Positions 1 through 11,494 of a stretch of DNA of 64,000 bases are shown in pieces (within the stretch, counting starts at the first letter, position 1; each line of letters begins with the position of its first letter). The position numbers and the translations under genes are program-made. Source of the stretch: an uncultured Cellulomonas sp. Its GTDB lineage: Bacteria; Actinomycetota; Actinomycetes; Actinomycetales; Cellulomonadaceae. Below the pieces are notes generated by a model. It was not told the origin of the DNA, did not search any database, and was given only the letters and a program-made list of their open reading frames with translations. The stretch is from positions 1 through 64,000 of the forward strand of contig NZ_CANLTL010000009.1 in the NCBI RefSeq assembly GCF_947494015.1. The letters run 5' to 3'.

Positions 1-88
1 GTCCCATTCCGAACCCGGAAGCTAAGCCCCTCAGCGCCGATGGTACTGCACGGGAGACTGTGTGGGAGAGTAGGTCGTCGCCGGACAA
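1..88 (+). rRNA. rrf: 5S ribosomal RNA, 3' part
   Basis: The window opens inside a 5S rRNA. The stretch from the CCGAACCCGGAAGCTAAG region through GGGAGAGTAGGTCG to CCGGACAA near 88 matches the loop B/C to helix I portion of bacterial 5S rRNA. The first ~30 nt lie upstream of the window. Being directly followed by a strong terminator, it is the last gene of an rrn operon reading into the window. The exact 3' end is uncertain by a few bases. Confidence 0.93.
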
Positions 89-96
89 CCATTCAC

Positions 97-134
97 GAAA
101 AGAGCCACCCCACCCGGGGTGGCTCTTTTCTTTT
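97..134 (+). terminator. Rho-independent terminator of the rrn operon
   Basis: A perfect 11-bp stem (101-111 with 116-126) closes a 4-nt loop. It is preceded by an A tract and followed by a T-rich tract (TTTTCTTTT). This is the most canonical intrinsic terminator in the window; most of the others are GC hairpins without a U-tract. Confidence 0.93.
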
Positions 135-284
135 GCCCCGGGCGCGTGCGGCCTTCGTGACCGGAGCGCGCACACCGCGCCCCCGAGCCGCCCTTTCGCC
201 GACGGCACGCACCCGCCGACGCCACCCATGCCGCCGTCGGCAGCCACCCGCACCGCCGGTCCCCACCCCACCCGTGGCCGACTG

Positions 285-404
285 CGACGATGTGGACCCA
301 TCCACGGCCGTGAACGGGCCACAACGTCACACTCGACCGACTCTCTGCGCCGAGTGCGACGTTGTGGACCACTCGTGGGGCGTGAACGGTCCACAACGAC
401 ACAC
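285..404. repeat. Four alternating copies of a ~20-bp intergenic repeat
   Basis: Copies of a half-unit resembling CGAGTGCGACGTTGTGG lie at about 285-299 (+), 316-334 (-), 351-370 (+) and 388-404 (-). Paired copies form hairpins: 360-370 pairs perfectly with 388-398 around a 17-nt loop, and 323-334 pairs with 351-362 with one mismatch. The repeat starts are about 66-72 bp apart for like-oriented copies. The rest of 135-543 shows no credible gene. The arrangement resembles a REP/BIME-like element; function unknown. Confidence 0.75.
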
Positions 405-543
405 CCGAATCCGGCGTGACTGAACCGCGAGCGGGCCGGACGAGGTGCGGCCCCCGACGTGCTGGCTGGCCCGGCTGCTGGCGGCCGCCCGCGAGCCTGT
501 GCCACCGGGAGCTGGGGGCGGATGATGGTGCAGTCGACGCAAA

Positions 544-560
544 CTTGCAGTGAGTGTAAG
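544..560. promoter_or_regulatory. Candidate TetR operator
   Basis: An imperfect palindrome with arms CTTGCA and TGTAAG around GTGAG lies just upstream of the regulator start and overlaps its likely ribosome-binding region. Its size and position fit an autoregulatory TetR-family operator. Assignment to this protein is inference. Confidence 0.5.
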
Positions 561-568
561 GTTGTTGT

Positions 569-3203
<2,635 letters not shown>

Positions 3204-3204
<1 letters not shown>

Positions 3205-3668
3205 TGACCGCGTCCCCCGGCCCCGACGTGCCCGCGAGCCCGGGAGCGCCCGCACCGGGCGCGACGGCCCCCCGGCGGCGCCGGTCGGCACGGCGCCAGT
3301 TCGCCGCGACGACCCTGGCCACCGAGGCGTTCGTGGTCCTGTTCGTCACGCTCGTGGCCCTGGGGCTGCGGGTCGCCCCGGCCGGCGCGCTGTGGGCCGC
3401 CGGGGGTGGGCTGGCGCTGGTCCTGCTCCTGCTGTCGGGGATGCTGCGCTCGCCGGGCGGGTACCTCGCCGGTTCCCTCGTGCAGATCCCCGTCATCGGC
3501 TGCGGTGTGGTGCTGCTGCTGTCGCCGGTGACCGGGTCGGGGTTCGCGGCCACGATCGTCTTCGTGGTGGCGGGCCTGTTCGCGCTGCTGTGGGTGGTCT
3601 CCCTGCGGGTCGGGGGACGCATCGACCGTGAGCGTGCGGAGTGGGATGCCGCCCACGCCGACGGCTGA
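3204..3668 (+). CDS. DUF4233 domain membrane protein
   Basis: A 154-aa protein with a basic N-terminus (RRRRSARRQ) and four hydrophobic segments in about residues 30-145. The pattern fits DUF4233, an actinobacterial family usually encoded between folC and ndk. Here ndk follows but folC is absent and an MFS gene precedes it. The ATG overlaps the MFS stop (ATGA). A -10-like TAGCCT at 3192-3197 ends 6 nt before the ATG, so the gene may also be transcribed leaderlessly on its own. Function unknown. Confidence 0.82.
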
Positions 3669-3698
3669 AGCCTGGCGTCCCCGTCCCGGGACCCTCGG

Positions 3699-3704
3699 TA
3701 GGGT
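3699..3704 (+). promoter_or_regulatory. -10 hexamer TAGGGT, leaderless start for ndk
   Basis: TAGGGT ends 7 nt before ATG 3712 with no Shine-Dalgarno. It predicts transcription starting at or next to the initiation codon. Confidence 0.55.
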
Positions 3705-3711
3705 CGTGCCC

Positions 3712-4149
3712 ATGACCGACACCCACGCCGCCGTCGAACGCACCCTCGTCCTCGTCAAGCCCGACGGCGTCCGTCGTGGGCTCTCGGGGGAGGTGCTGCG
3801 CCGCATCGAGGCGAAGGGGTACGCCCTCGTCGCGGTCGAGCTGCGCACCGCCGACGACGACGTCCTGGCGGCCCACTACGCCGAGCACGAGGGCAAGCCG
3901 TTCTACGCCCCGCTCGTGGAGTTCATGAAGTCCGGACCGGTCCTCGCCGTCGTCGCCGAGGGGCAGCGGGTCGTCGAGGGGTTCCGCTCGCTGGCCGGCA
4001 CGACGGACCCGACCACCGCCGCGCCCGGGACGATCCGCGGTGACCTGGGGCGCGACTGGGGGCTGAAGGTCCAGCAGAACCTGGTGCACGGCTCGGACTC
4101 CCCCGAGTCGGCCGCGCGCGAGATCTCGCTCTGGTTCCCCGCGCTCTGA
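3712..4149 (+). CDS. ndk: Nucleoside diphosphate kinase
   Basis: A 145-aa enzyme of family-typical length. It transfers the gamma phosphate of ATP to (d)NDPs through a phospho-histidine, here H126 in NLVHGSDS. The N-terminal TLVLVKPDGVRRG strand and the GPVLAVVAEG segment are also canonical. The start is set by homology at ATG 3712, which sits behind a leaderless-type TAGGGT; longer in-frame extensions have no family support. It lies in the DUF4233-ndk pair, upstream of smc. Confidence 0.97.
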   Translation: MTDTHAAVERTLVLVKPDGVRRGLSGEVLRRIEAKGYALVAVELRTADDDVLAAHYAEHEGKPFYAPLVEFMKSGPVLAVVAEGQRVVEGFRSLAGTTDPTTAAPGTIRGDLGRDWGLKVQQNLVHGSDSPESAAREISLWFPAL

Positions 4150-4217
4150 GGCCCGCCGTGCCCGCGGAGACGGGCCCGGCGCGCACGCGCCTCGACCGGC
4201 CGCGCGGCGTGAACTCC

Positions 4218-4223
4218 TAGGCT
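4218..4223 (+). promoter_or_regulatory. -10 hexamer TAGGCT, leaderless start for smc
   Basis: TAGGCT ends 6 nt before GTG 4230 with no ribosome-binding site. A TSS at or near the GTG is predicted. Confidence 0.55.
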
Positions 4224-4229
4224 GCACCC

Positions 4230-7200
4230 GTGCACCTGAAGACCCTCACCCTGCGCGGGTTCAAGTCGTTCGCCTCGGCGACGACGCTGAGCTTCGAGCC
4301 CGGGGTGACGTGCGTCGTCGGTCCGAACGGCTCGGGCAAGTCCAACGTCGTCGACGCCCTCGCCTGGGTGATGGGTGAGCAGGGAGCCAAGTCCCTGCGA
4401 GGCGGCAAGATGGAGGACGTCATCTTCGCCGGCACGTCGGGGCGCGCCCCGCTCGGCCGGGCCGAGGTCGCCCTGACCATCGACAACTCCGACGGCGCCC
4501 TGCCGATCGAGTACACCGAGGTGACCATCTCGCGGACCCTGTTCCGCAACGGCGGCTCGGAGTACGCCATCAACGGCAGCTCGTGCCGGCTGCTGGACAT
4601 CCAGGACCTGCTCTCCGACTCGGGCCTCGGCCGGGAGATGCACGTCATCGTCGGGCAGGGCCAGCTCGACGCCGTCCTGCGTGCGACGCCCGAGGAGCGG
4701 CGCGGCTTCATCGAGGAGGCCGCCGGGGTCCTCAAGCACCGCAAGCGCAAGGAGCGCGCGCTGCGCAAGCTCGACGCGATGCAGGCCAACCTCACGCGGC
4801 TCGCCGACCTGACCACCGAGATCCGCCGACAGCTCGGGCCGCTCGGCAGGCAGGCCGAGGTGGCCCGCCGGGCACAGGTCGTCCAGACCGACCTGCGCGA
4901 CGCCCGCTCGCGCCTGCTCGCCGACGACCTGGTCCAGCTGACCTCCACCCTCGACCAGGAGCTGGCCGACGAGTCGCTGCTGCGCGCGGCCCGCGACGAG
5001 GCCGAGGCCGCGCTCACCGCTGCCCGACGCCGCCTCGGGGACCTCGAGCGCGAGGCGGCCGAGTCCGCCCCCGCACTCTCGGCGGCCAACGAGGTCTGGT
5101 ACGCCCTGTCGTCGCTGCGCGAGCGGCTGCGGTCGACGTCGACCCTGGCCGCCGAGCGGCTGCGGCTCCTCGGGTCGTCCGGCCCCGCCACCGACCCGGG
5201 CCGCGACCCGCAGGACCTCGAGGCGCAGGCCGAACGGGTCCGCGCCGCGGAGGCCGAGCTCGCGGCCGAGGTCGACGTCGCCCGTACCGCGCTCGCGGCG
5301 GCGGTGACCGAGCGGGAGGAGGCCGAGGCGGCCGCGCAGGCCGCCGAGCGGACGCTGGCGACGGCGCTGCGCGGGGCCGCCGACCGGCGCGAGGGGCTGG
5401 CCCGGCTCGCCGGCCAGGTCGCCGCCCGGCGCAGCCGGGTGGAGGCGACCGAGAGCGAGATCGGCCGCCTGCGCGAGTCCCTGGCCGAGGCGGAGCGTCG
5501 TGGCGCGCAGGCCACCAGCGACTTCGCCGCCCTGGAGACGCAGGTCGCCGGCGTGGAGGAGGGCGAGGAGGGCCTGGACGCCGAGCACGAGGCCGCCGCC
5601 GACGCCGTCGAGCAGGCCACGGGCGCGGTCGCCGCGATCCGCGAGCGGCTGGCCGCGGCGGACCGTGACCGCGCTGCGGTCGCGTCCCGGATCGAGACCC
5701 TCGAGCTGAGCCTGGACCGCAAGGACGGAGCCGGTGCCCTGCTCGGGGCGGACGACCTGGTCGGCACCGTCGGCTCGCTCGCCGCCCTGCTGAGCATCGA
5801 GCCCGGGTTCGAGGACGCCATCGCCGCGGCGCTCGGTGCGGTCGCCGACGCGGTCGTCGTGGAGTCCGTCGACGCCGCCGTGGACGCGATCCGGTGGCTG
5901 CGCACCGACGACGCGGGACGCGCCGCCCTGGTGGTCGGCGCCCCCGCGGCCGTCCCCACCGACCTGGCCGACGTCCCGGCCGGCGCCCACCGGGCTCGCG
6001 ACCTGGTCCGGGCGCCCGACAGCGCCCGCAGCGCGGTCGACGCGCTGCTCGTGAACGTGCTCGTGGTCGACGACCTCGCCGCGGCGCGTGCCGTCGTGGC
6101 CGGCGAGCCACGCGTCACCGTGGTCACGACGGGCGGCGACCTGCTGTCCGGCGTCCGCGCGTCCGGGGGGTCGGCGACCGCCCCGAGCGTGCTGCACCTG
6201 CAGGCCGCGCTGGAGGAAGCGGTCGCGGCTCGCGCCGACGCCGTCGCGCGCGGGGAGCGGGCCCAGTTCGAGCTGACCACCGCCACCCAGGCACTGGCCG
6301 AGGCCGAGGCCGCGTACGCCGACACGCTCGACCGGCTCAACCAGTCCGATGCGGCGCTCGCCGCGGTCGCCGAGCAGCTGGGGCACCTGGGCGCCACGGC
6401 CCGGGCCGCCCGGGCGGAGGCCGAGCGCGTCCAGCGGTCCCTCGCGGCGGCCACCGAGTCGCTCGCCGTCGACCAGGCCGAGCTGGCCGACCTCGCCGCG
6501 CGGCTCGCCGCCGCCGACTCCGCACCCGAGGAGTCCGAGGCGGCGATCGCCGACGGCACCGCGGACCGGGACCGGCTCGCCGGGCTCGCGACAGCCGCGC
6601 GCGCACGGGAGACCGAGGCGCGCCTGACCCTGCGCACCAGCGAGGAGCGTGCACGTGCGCTCGCCGGGCGCGCGCAGTCCCTGCAGCGGGCAGCCGCCGC
6701 GGAGCGTGAGGCCCGCGAGCGCGCCGCCCGCCGCGAGGCCGCCCGGGCGCGTCAGGCGCGCCGGGCCGAGTCGGTCCGGGTCGGCGCCGACCTGGCGCTG
6801 GGCGCCCTGGAGGTGTCGCTGCGCGCTGCGGGCGCCGAGCGGGAGGCCGCCGAGACGGCACGGGCCGAGCGTGAGCGAACCCTGGCGGCGCTGCGCACGG
6901 AGGTCGACGGGCTCGCGGCGCGCCTGGCCGAGCTGACCGACGTCGCGCACCGCGACGAGGTGGCCCGCGCCCAGCAGCTGCTGCGGCTGGAGGGCCTGCA
7001 GACCCGAGCCGTCGAGGAGCTCGGGCTCGACCCGGCGGTCCTCATGGAGGAGTTCGGGCCGCACCGGGGCGTTCCCGTCGCCGACGCCGACGCCGCCGCT
7101 GCCGCCGACGACCCGCCGCCCGAGGTGCCGTACGTGCGCGCCGAGCAGGAGAAGCGTCTGCGGTCCGCCGAACGGACCCTGGCGCAGATGGGCCGGGTCA

Positions 7201-7796
7201 ACCCGCTCGCGCTGGAGGAGTTCGCCGCCCTCGAGGAGCGGCACAAGTTCCTCACCGACCAGCTGGCCGACCTGCGCAAGTCCCGCAGCGACCTGCTGGA
7301 CATCGTCAAGGAGATCGACGCCCGCGTCGAGCAGGTCTTCGCCGACGCCTACCGGGACACCGCCGCCCAGTTCGACCGGGTGTTCCCGCGGCTGTTCCCC
7401 GGCGGCGAGGGACGCCTGGTGCTCACCGAACCCGGCGACATGCTCACCACGGGCATCGAGGTGGAGGCCCGTCCCGCCGGCAAGAAGGTCAAGCGGCTGT
7501 CGCTGCTCTCCGGCGGGGAGCGCTCGCTGACCGCGGTCGCGCTGCTGGTGTCGATCTTCAAGGCGCGACCCAGCCCGTTCTACGTCATGGACGAGGTCGA
7601 GGCGGCGCTCGACGACGCCAACCTCGGCCGGCTGCTGGAGATCTTCCGCGAGCTGCAGGACGACAGCCAGCTCATCGTCGTCACCCACCAGAAGCGCACC
7701 ATGGAGATCGCCGACGTGCTCTACGGCGTGACCATGCGCGGCGACGGCGTCACCACGGTGGTCAGCCAGCGCATGCGCGACGACGTCAGCGCGTGA
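4230..7796 (+). CDS. smc: Chromosome segregation protein SMC
   Basis: A 1188-aa SMC ATPase, full length for the family. The N-terminal head has the Walker A GPNGSGKSN at residues 31-39. Long Ala/Glu/Arg-rich coiled coils flank a hinge at about 500-640. The C-terminal head has the LLSGGERSLTAVALL signature (about 1092-1106) and a Walker B of the form FYVMDEVEAALDD (about 1111-1123). The protein forms the ScpAB-associated condensin that compacts and segregates the chromosome. It is the second-largest gene here. It precedes a small membrane protein and ftsY; smc-ftsY linkage is common in actinobacteria. Confidence 0.97.
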   Translation: MHLKTLTLRGFKSFASATTLSFEPGVTCVVGPNGSGKSNVVDALAWVMGEQGAKSLRGGKMEDVIFAGTSGRAPLGRAEVALTIDNSDGALPIEYTEVTISRTLFRNGGSEYAINGSSCRLLDIQDLLSDSGLGREMHVIVGQGQLDAVLRATPEERRGFIEEAAGVLKHRKRKERALRKLDAMQANLTRLADLTTEIRRQLGPLGRQAEVARRAQVVQTDLRDARSRLLADDLVQLTSTLDQELADESLLRAARDEAEAALTAARRRLGDLEREAAESAPALSAANEVWYALSSLRERLRSTSTLAAERLRLLGSSGPATDPGRDPQDLEAQAERVRAAEAELAAEVDVARTALAAAVTEREEAEAAAQAAERTLATALRGAADRREGLARLAGQVAARRSRVEATESEIGRLRESLAEAERRGAQATSDFAALETQVAGVEEGEEGLDAEHEAAADAVEQATGAVAAIRERLAAADRDRAAVASRIETLELSLDRKDGAGALLGADDLVGTVGSLAALLSIEPGFEDAIAAALGAVADAVVVESVDAAVDAIRWLRTDDAGRAALVVGAPAAVPTDLADVPAGAHRARDLVRAPDSARSAVDALLVNVLVVDDLAAARAVVAGEPRVTVVTTGGDLLSGVRASGGSATAPSVLHLQAALEEAVAARADAVARGERAQFELTTATQALAEAEAAYADTLDRLNQSDAALAAVAEQLGHLGATARAARAEAERVQRSLAAATESLAVDQAELADLAARLAAADSAPEESEAAIADGTADRDRLAGLATAARARETEARLTLRTSEERARALAGRAQSLQRAAAAEREARERAARREAARARQARRAESVRVGADLALGALEVSLRAAGAEREAAETARAERERTLAALRTEVDGLAARLAELTDVAHRDEVARAQQLLRLEGLQTRAVEELGLDPAVLMEEFGPHRGVPVADADAAAAADDPPPEVPYVRAEQEKRLRSAERTLAQMGRVNPLALEEFAALEERHKFLTDQLADLRKSRSDLLDIVKEIDARVEQVFADAYRDTAAQFDRVFPRLFPGGEGRLVLTEPGDMLTTGIEVEARPAGKKVKRLSLLSGGERSLTAVALLVSIFKARPSPFYVMDEVEAALDDANLGRLLEIFRELQDDSQLIVVTHQKRTMEIADVLYGVTMRGDGVTTVVSQRMRDDVSA

Positions 7797-7884
7797 CCGA
7801 CGTCGTCGCCCGACCGACCGACGTGAGAGTGGACACACCCGGGCTGTCGAGCGGTTCGGGCAGCCGGACCGGGCACCGGTCGGC

Positions 7885-7890
7885 GATACT
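7885..7890 (+). promoter_or_regulatory. -10 hexamer GATACT, leaderless start for the small membrane protein
   Basis: GATACT ends 6 nt before ATG 7897 and no Shine-Dalgarno is visible. Confidence 0.5.
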
Positions 7891-7896
7891 GGCACC

Positions 7897-8253
7897 ATGG
7901 TCACGATGGTCGTCTGGACGTTGGTCGCGCTCGCCGCGGCCGCCCTCGTGCTCGTCATCGCGAGCGTGGCCGAGACGCCCACCGGGGACGGGCGCACCGG
8001 CGTCCGCGGGTACCTGCAGGACCTGCGCGCCGGGGTCCGCACGCTGCGGGGTGAGCGCGGTCAGCACGGCCGAGGAGCACGGCAGGCGCGTCGTGCCGCG
8101 GACGAGGGCGCAGCGGAGTCGACCCTGGAGGACTTCTTCGCCGCGACCGAGGTCCAGGCGCCCGCGTACGTCGCCGTCGAGGACCTGACGGACACCCTGG
8201 CCCGCGCCCGCGAGCGTGCCGCCCGAGGCGTGCACGGGCTCTCGCGCCGCTGA
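7897..8253 (+). CDS. Small single-TM protein between smc and ftsY, unrecognised
   Basis: 118 aa. Residues 1-24 form one strongly hydrophobic segment (MVTMVVWTLVALAAAALVL), followed by an Arg/Glu-rich, probably cytoplasmic region with an acidic middle (ESTLEDFFAATEVQ) and a helical basic end. I do not recognise the family. Coding is supported by position, an upstream GATACT -10 at leaderless spacing, and actinobacterial third-position GC. It may be a membrane-anchored partner of its neighbours (SMC or the SRP receptor), but that is guesswork. Its stop codon is the start of a run of 11-bp tandem repeats. Confidence 0.7.
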   Translation: MVTMVVWTLVALAAAALVLVIASVAETPTGDGRTGVRGYLQDLRAGVRTLRGERGQHGRGARQARRAADEGAAESTLEDFFAATEVQAPAYVAVEDLTDTLARARERAARGVHGLSRR

Positions 8254-8315
8254 CACCGCGCTGACTCCGCGCTGACTGCGGGCTGACTGCGGGCTGACTG
8301 CGGGCTGACTGCAGG
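8250..8315 (+). repeat. Six tandem copies of an 11-bp unit
   Basis: Units read CTGACACCGCG, CTGACTCCGCG, three identical CTGACTGCGGG, then CTGACTGCAGG. The first unit contains the stop codon of the preceding gene. With an 11-bp period the copies lie on one face of the helix. It could vary by slippage; no function is evident. Confidence 0.9.
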
Positions 8316-8402
8316 CTGCGCCGCCGGTCGCCTTCGTACCGCCGGTCTCTCGTCAGCCGTCTCGTCCTGACCGGCTCCGGCCGACGACGCGGCCACGGCT
8401 GC

Positions 8403-8408
8403 GACAAT
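8403..8408 (+). promoter_or_regulatory. -10 hexamer GACAAT, leaderless start for ftsY
   Basis: GACAAT ends 7 nt before GTG 8416. It overlaps the alternative ATG 8407, which argues that GTG 8416 is the real start. Confidence 0.5.
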
Positions 8409-8415
8409 GCCGGGT

Positions 8416-9609
8416 GTGAACGAGACCCTCGAACTCATCCTGACCTTCGGCCTGCCGGCGCTCGCGGTCGTGGGGACGTCGGCCGGCGTCCTGCTGCGCC
8501 GGCGCTCGCGCGGTGAGCGCCCCGCCGACCGCCCGACCGGCCACGCCGTCACCGCGACCCGGCCGCCGGCGTCCGGTGACGTCGACACCGACGACGCCGT
8601 GCCGACCGCAGCCGTCGAGCCCACGGTCGACGAGCACCGTCCGCGCGCCCCCCAGCTCGACGTCCCCGAACCGGTCCTCGGGCGCCTGAGCCGGCTGCGG
8701 AGCCGCCTCGCCCGCTCGGGGTCGCCGTTCGGCACCCGGTTGCTGTCGGTCCTGTCGCGTGACCACCTCACCGAGGACGACTGGGACGAGATCGAGGAGA
8801 CCTTGCTGCTCGCCGACGTCGGCGCAGGCCCGACCGGTGAGCTGGTCGACGCCCTGCGGACGCGGGTGCGCGTCGAGGGCGTGCGCGACCCGCTCGAGGT
8901 CCGCCTGATCCTGCGCGAACAGCTCATCGAGCTCGTCGACCCGACCCTGGACCGCTCGCTGAACACGGTGCCCACGCTGTCCGAGGACGGCGATCACCAG
9001 GTGCCCGCCGTCGTGCTCGTCGTCGGGGTCAACGGCACCGGCAAGACCACCACGGTCGGCAAGCTCGCCCGCGTGCTGGTCGCCGAGGGCAGCTCCGTCG
9101 TGCTCGGCGCGGCCGACACCTTCCGCGCGGCGGCGGCCGACCAGCTGACCACCTGGGGCGCGCGGGTCGGCGTGCCCACGGTCCGCTCCGACCGCGACGG
9201 CGCCGATCCGGCTGCCGTCGCCTTCGACGCCGTCCGTCAGGGGCGTGAGACCGGAGCCGACGTCGTCCTGGTCGACACCGCCGGGCGGCTGCAGAACAAG
9301 GCCGGGCTCATGGACGAGCTCGGCAAGATCCGCCGGGTCATCACCAAGGAGGCCCCGCTCAGCGAGGTGCTCCTCGTGCTCGACGCGACCACCGGGCAGA
9401 ACGGGCTGAACCAGGCCCGCGTGTTCGCCGAGGTCGCCGGCGTCACCGGCATCGTGCTGACGAAGCTGGACGGCACCGCCAAGGGCGGCATCGTCGTGGC
9501 GGTGCAGCGCGAGCTCGGGGTGCCGGTCAAGCTCGTCGGCCTGGGGGAGGGTCCCGACGACCTGGCGCCGTTCGTCCCGGACGACTTCGTCGACGCACTG
9601 CTCGGCTGA
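8416..9609 (+). CDS. ftsY: Signal recognition particle receptor FtsY
   Basis: A 397-aa SRP-type GTPase that docks Ffh-ribosome complexes at the membrane. An N-terminal hydrophobic helix (about residues 3-25) is followed by a charged linker, the NG-domain N bundle (about 95-180) and the GTPase: G1 GVNGTGKTT at 205-213, DTAGRLQNK, and TKLDGTAKGG near the C-terminus. GTG 8416 is preferred because GACAAT at 8403-8408 gives leaderless spacing; ATG 8407, three codons earlier, is the alternative. The nitrogen unit follows and ffh lies further downstream in the same direction. Confidence 0.96.
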   Translation: MNETLELILTFGLPALAVVGTSAGVLLRRRSRGERPADRPTGHAVTATRPPASGDVDTDDAVPTAAVEPTVDEHRPRAPQLDVPEPVLGRLSRLRSRLARSGSPFGTRLLSVLSRDHLTEDDWDEIEETLLLADVGAGPTGELVDALRTRVRVEGVRDPLEVRLILREQLIELVDPTLDRSLNTVPTLSEDGDHQVPAVVLVVGVNGTGKTTTVGKLARVLVAEGSSVVLGAADTFRAAAADQLTTWGARVGVPTVRSDRDGADPAAVAFDAVRQGRETGADVVLVDTAGRLQNKAGLMDELGKIRRVITKEAPLSEVLLVLDATTGQNGLNQARVFAEVAGVTGIVLTKLDGTAKGGIVVAVQRELGVPVKLVGLGEGPDDLAPFVPDDFVDALLG

Positions 9610-9626
9610 GCACGACCACGCTGCAA

Positions 9627-9662
9627 CCGCCCGCGGCGAAACACGATGTTTACCTCGGGCGG
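9627..9662. promoter_or_regulatory. Nested inverted repeat upstream of amtB
   Basis: CCGCCCG (9627-9633) pairs with CGGGCGG (9656-9662). Nested inside is the palindrome AAACA-CGA-TGTTT (9639-9651). It may be a terminator-like hairpin after ftsY or a regulator site for the nitrogen operon; the sequence does not decide between them. Confidence 0.4.
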
Positions 9663-9668
9663 GCAGTC

Positions 9669-9684
9669 GTCACGTCGCCGTAAC
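9669..9684 (+). promoter_or_regulatory. Candidate GlnR box upstream of amtB
   Basis: GTCAC-N6-GTAAC resembles the actinobacterial GlnR half-site pair (GTNAC-N6-GNAAC). It lies 84 bp before the amtB start, and in other actinobacteria the amt-glnK operon is a classical GlnR target. The second half-site pair of a full GlnR operator is not evident. Confidence 0.4.
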
Positions 9685-9767
9685 GCCCGGGCGCCTCTTC
9701 CCGAAACTGCGGTGCACCAGCCTGTTCCCGATCCGGCCACCAGGCCGACGAGGGGAAGGTGACCAGT

Positions 9768-11491
<1,724 letters not shown>

Positions 11492-11494
11492 CCC

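Noticed and set aside
40-542. Several short frames downstream of the 5S rRNA
   Set aside because: They run through the terminator and the inverted repeats, on both strands, with no family features or ribosome-binding sites.
3903-8042. A 1379-codon reverse frame opposite ndk and smc
   Set aside because: Shadow of the smc coiled coils; low-complexity Arg/Gly/Leu composition.
8250-8315. CRISPR-like array
   Set aside because: Units are directly contiguous 11-mers without spacers. The other tandem arrays fail for the same reason.
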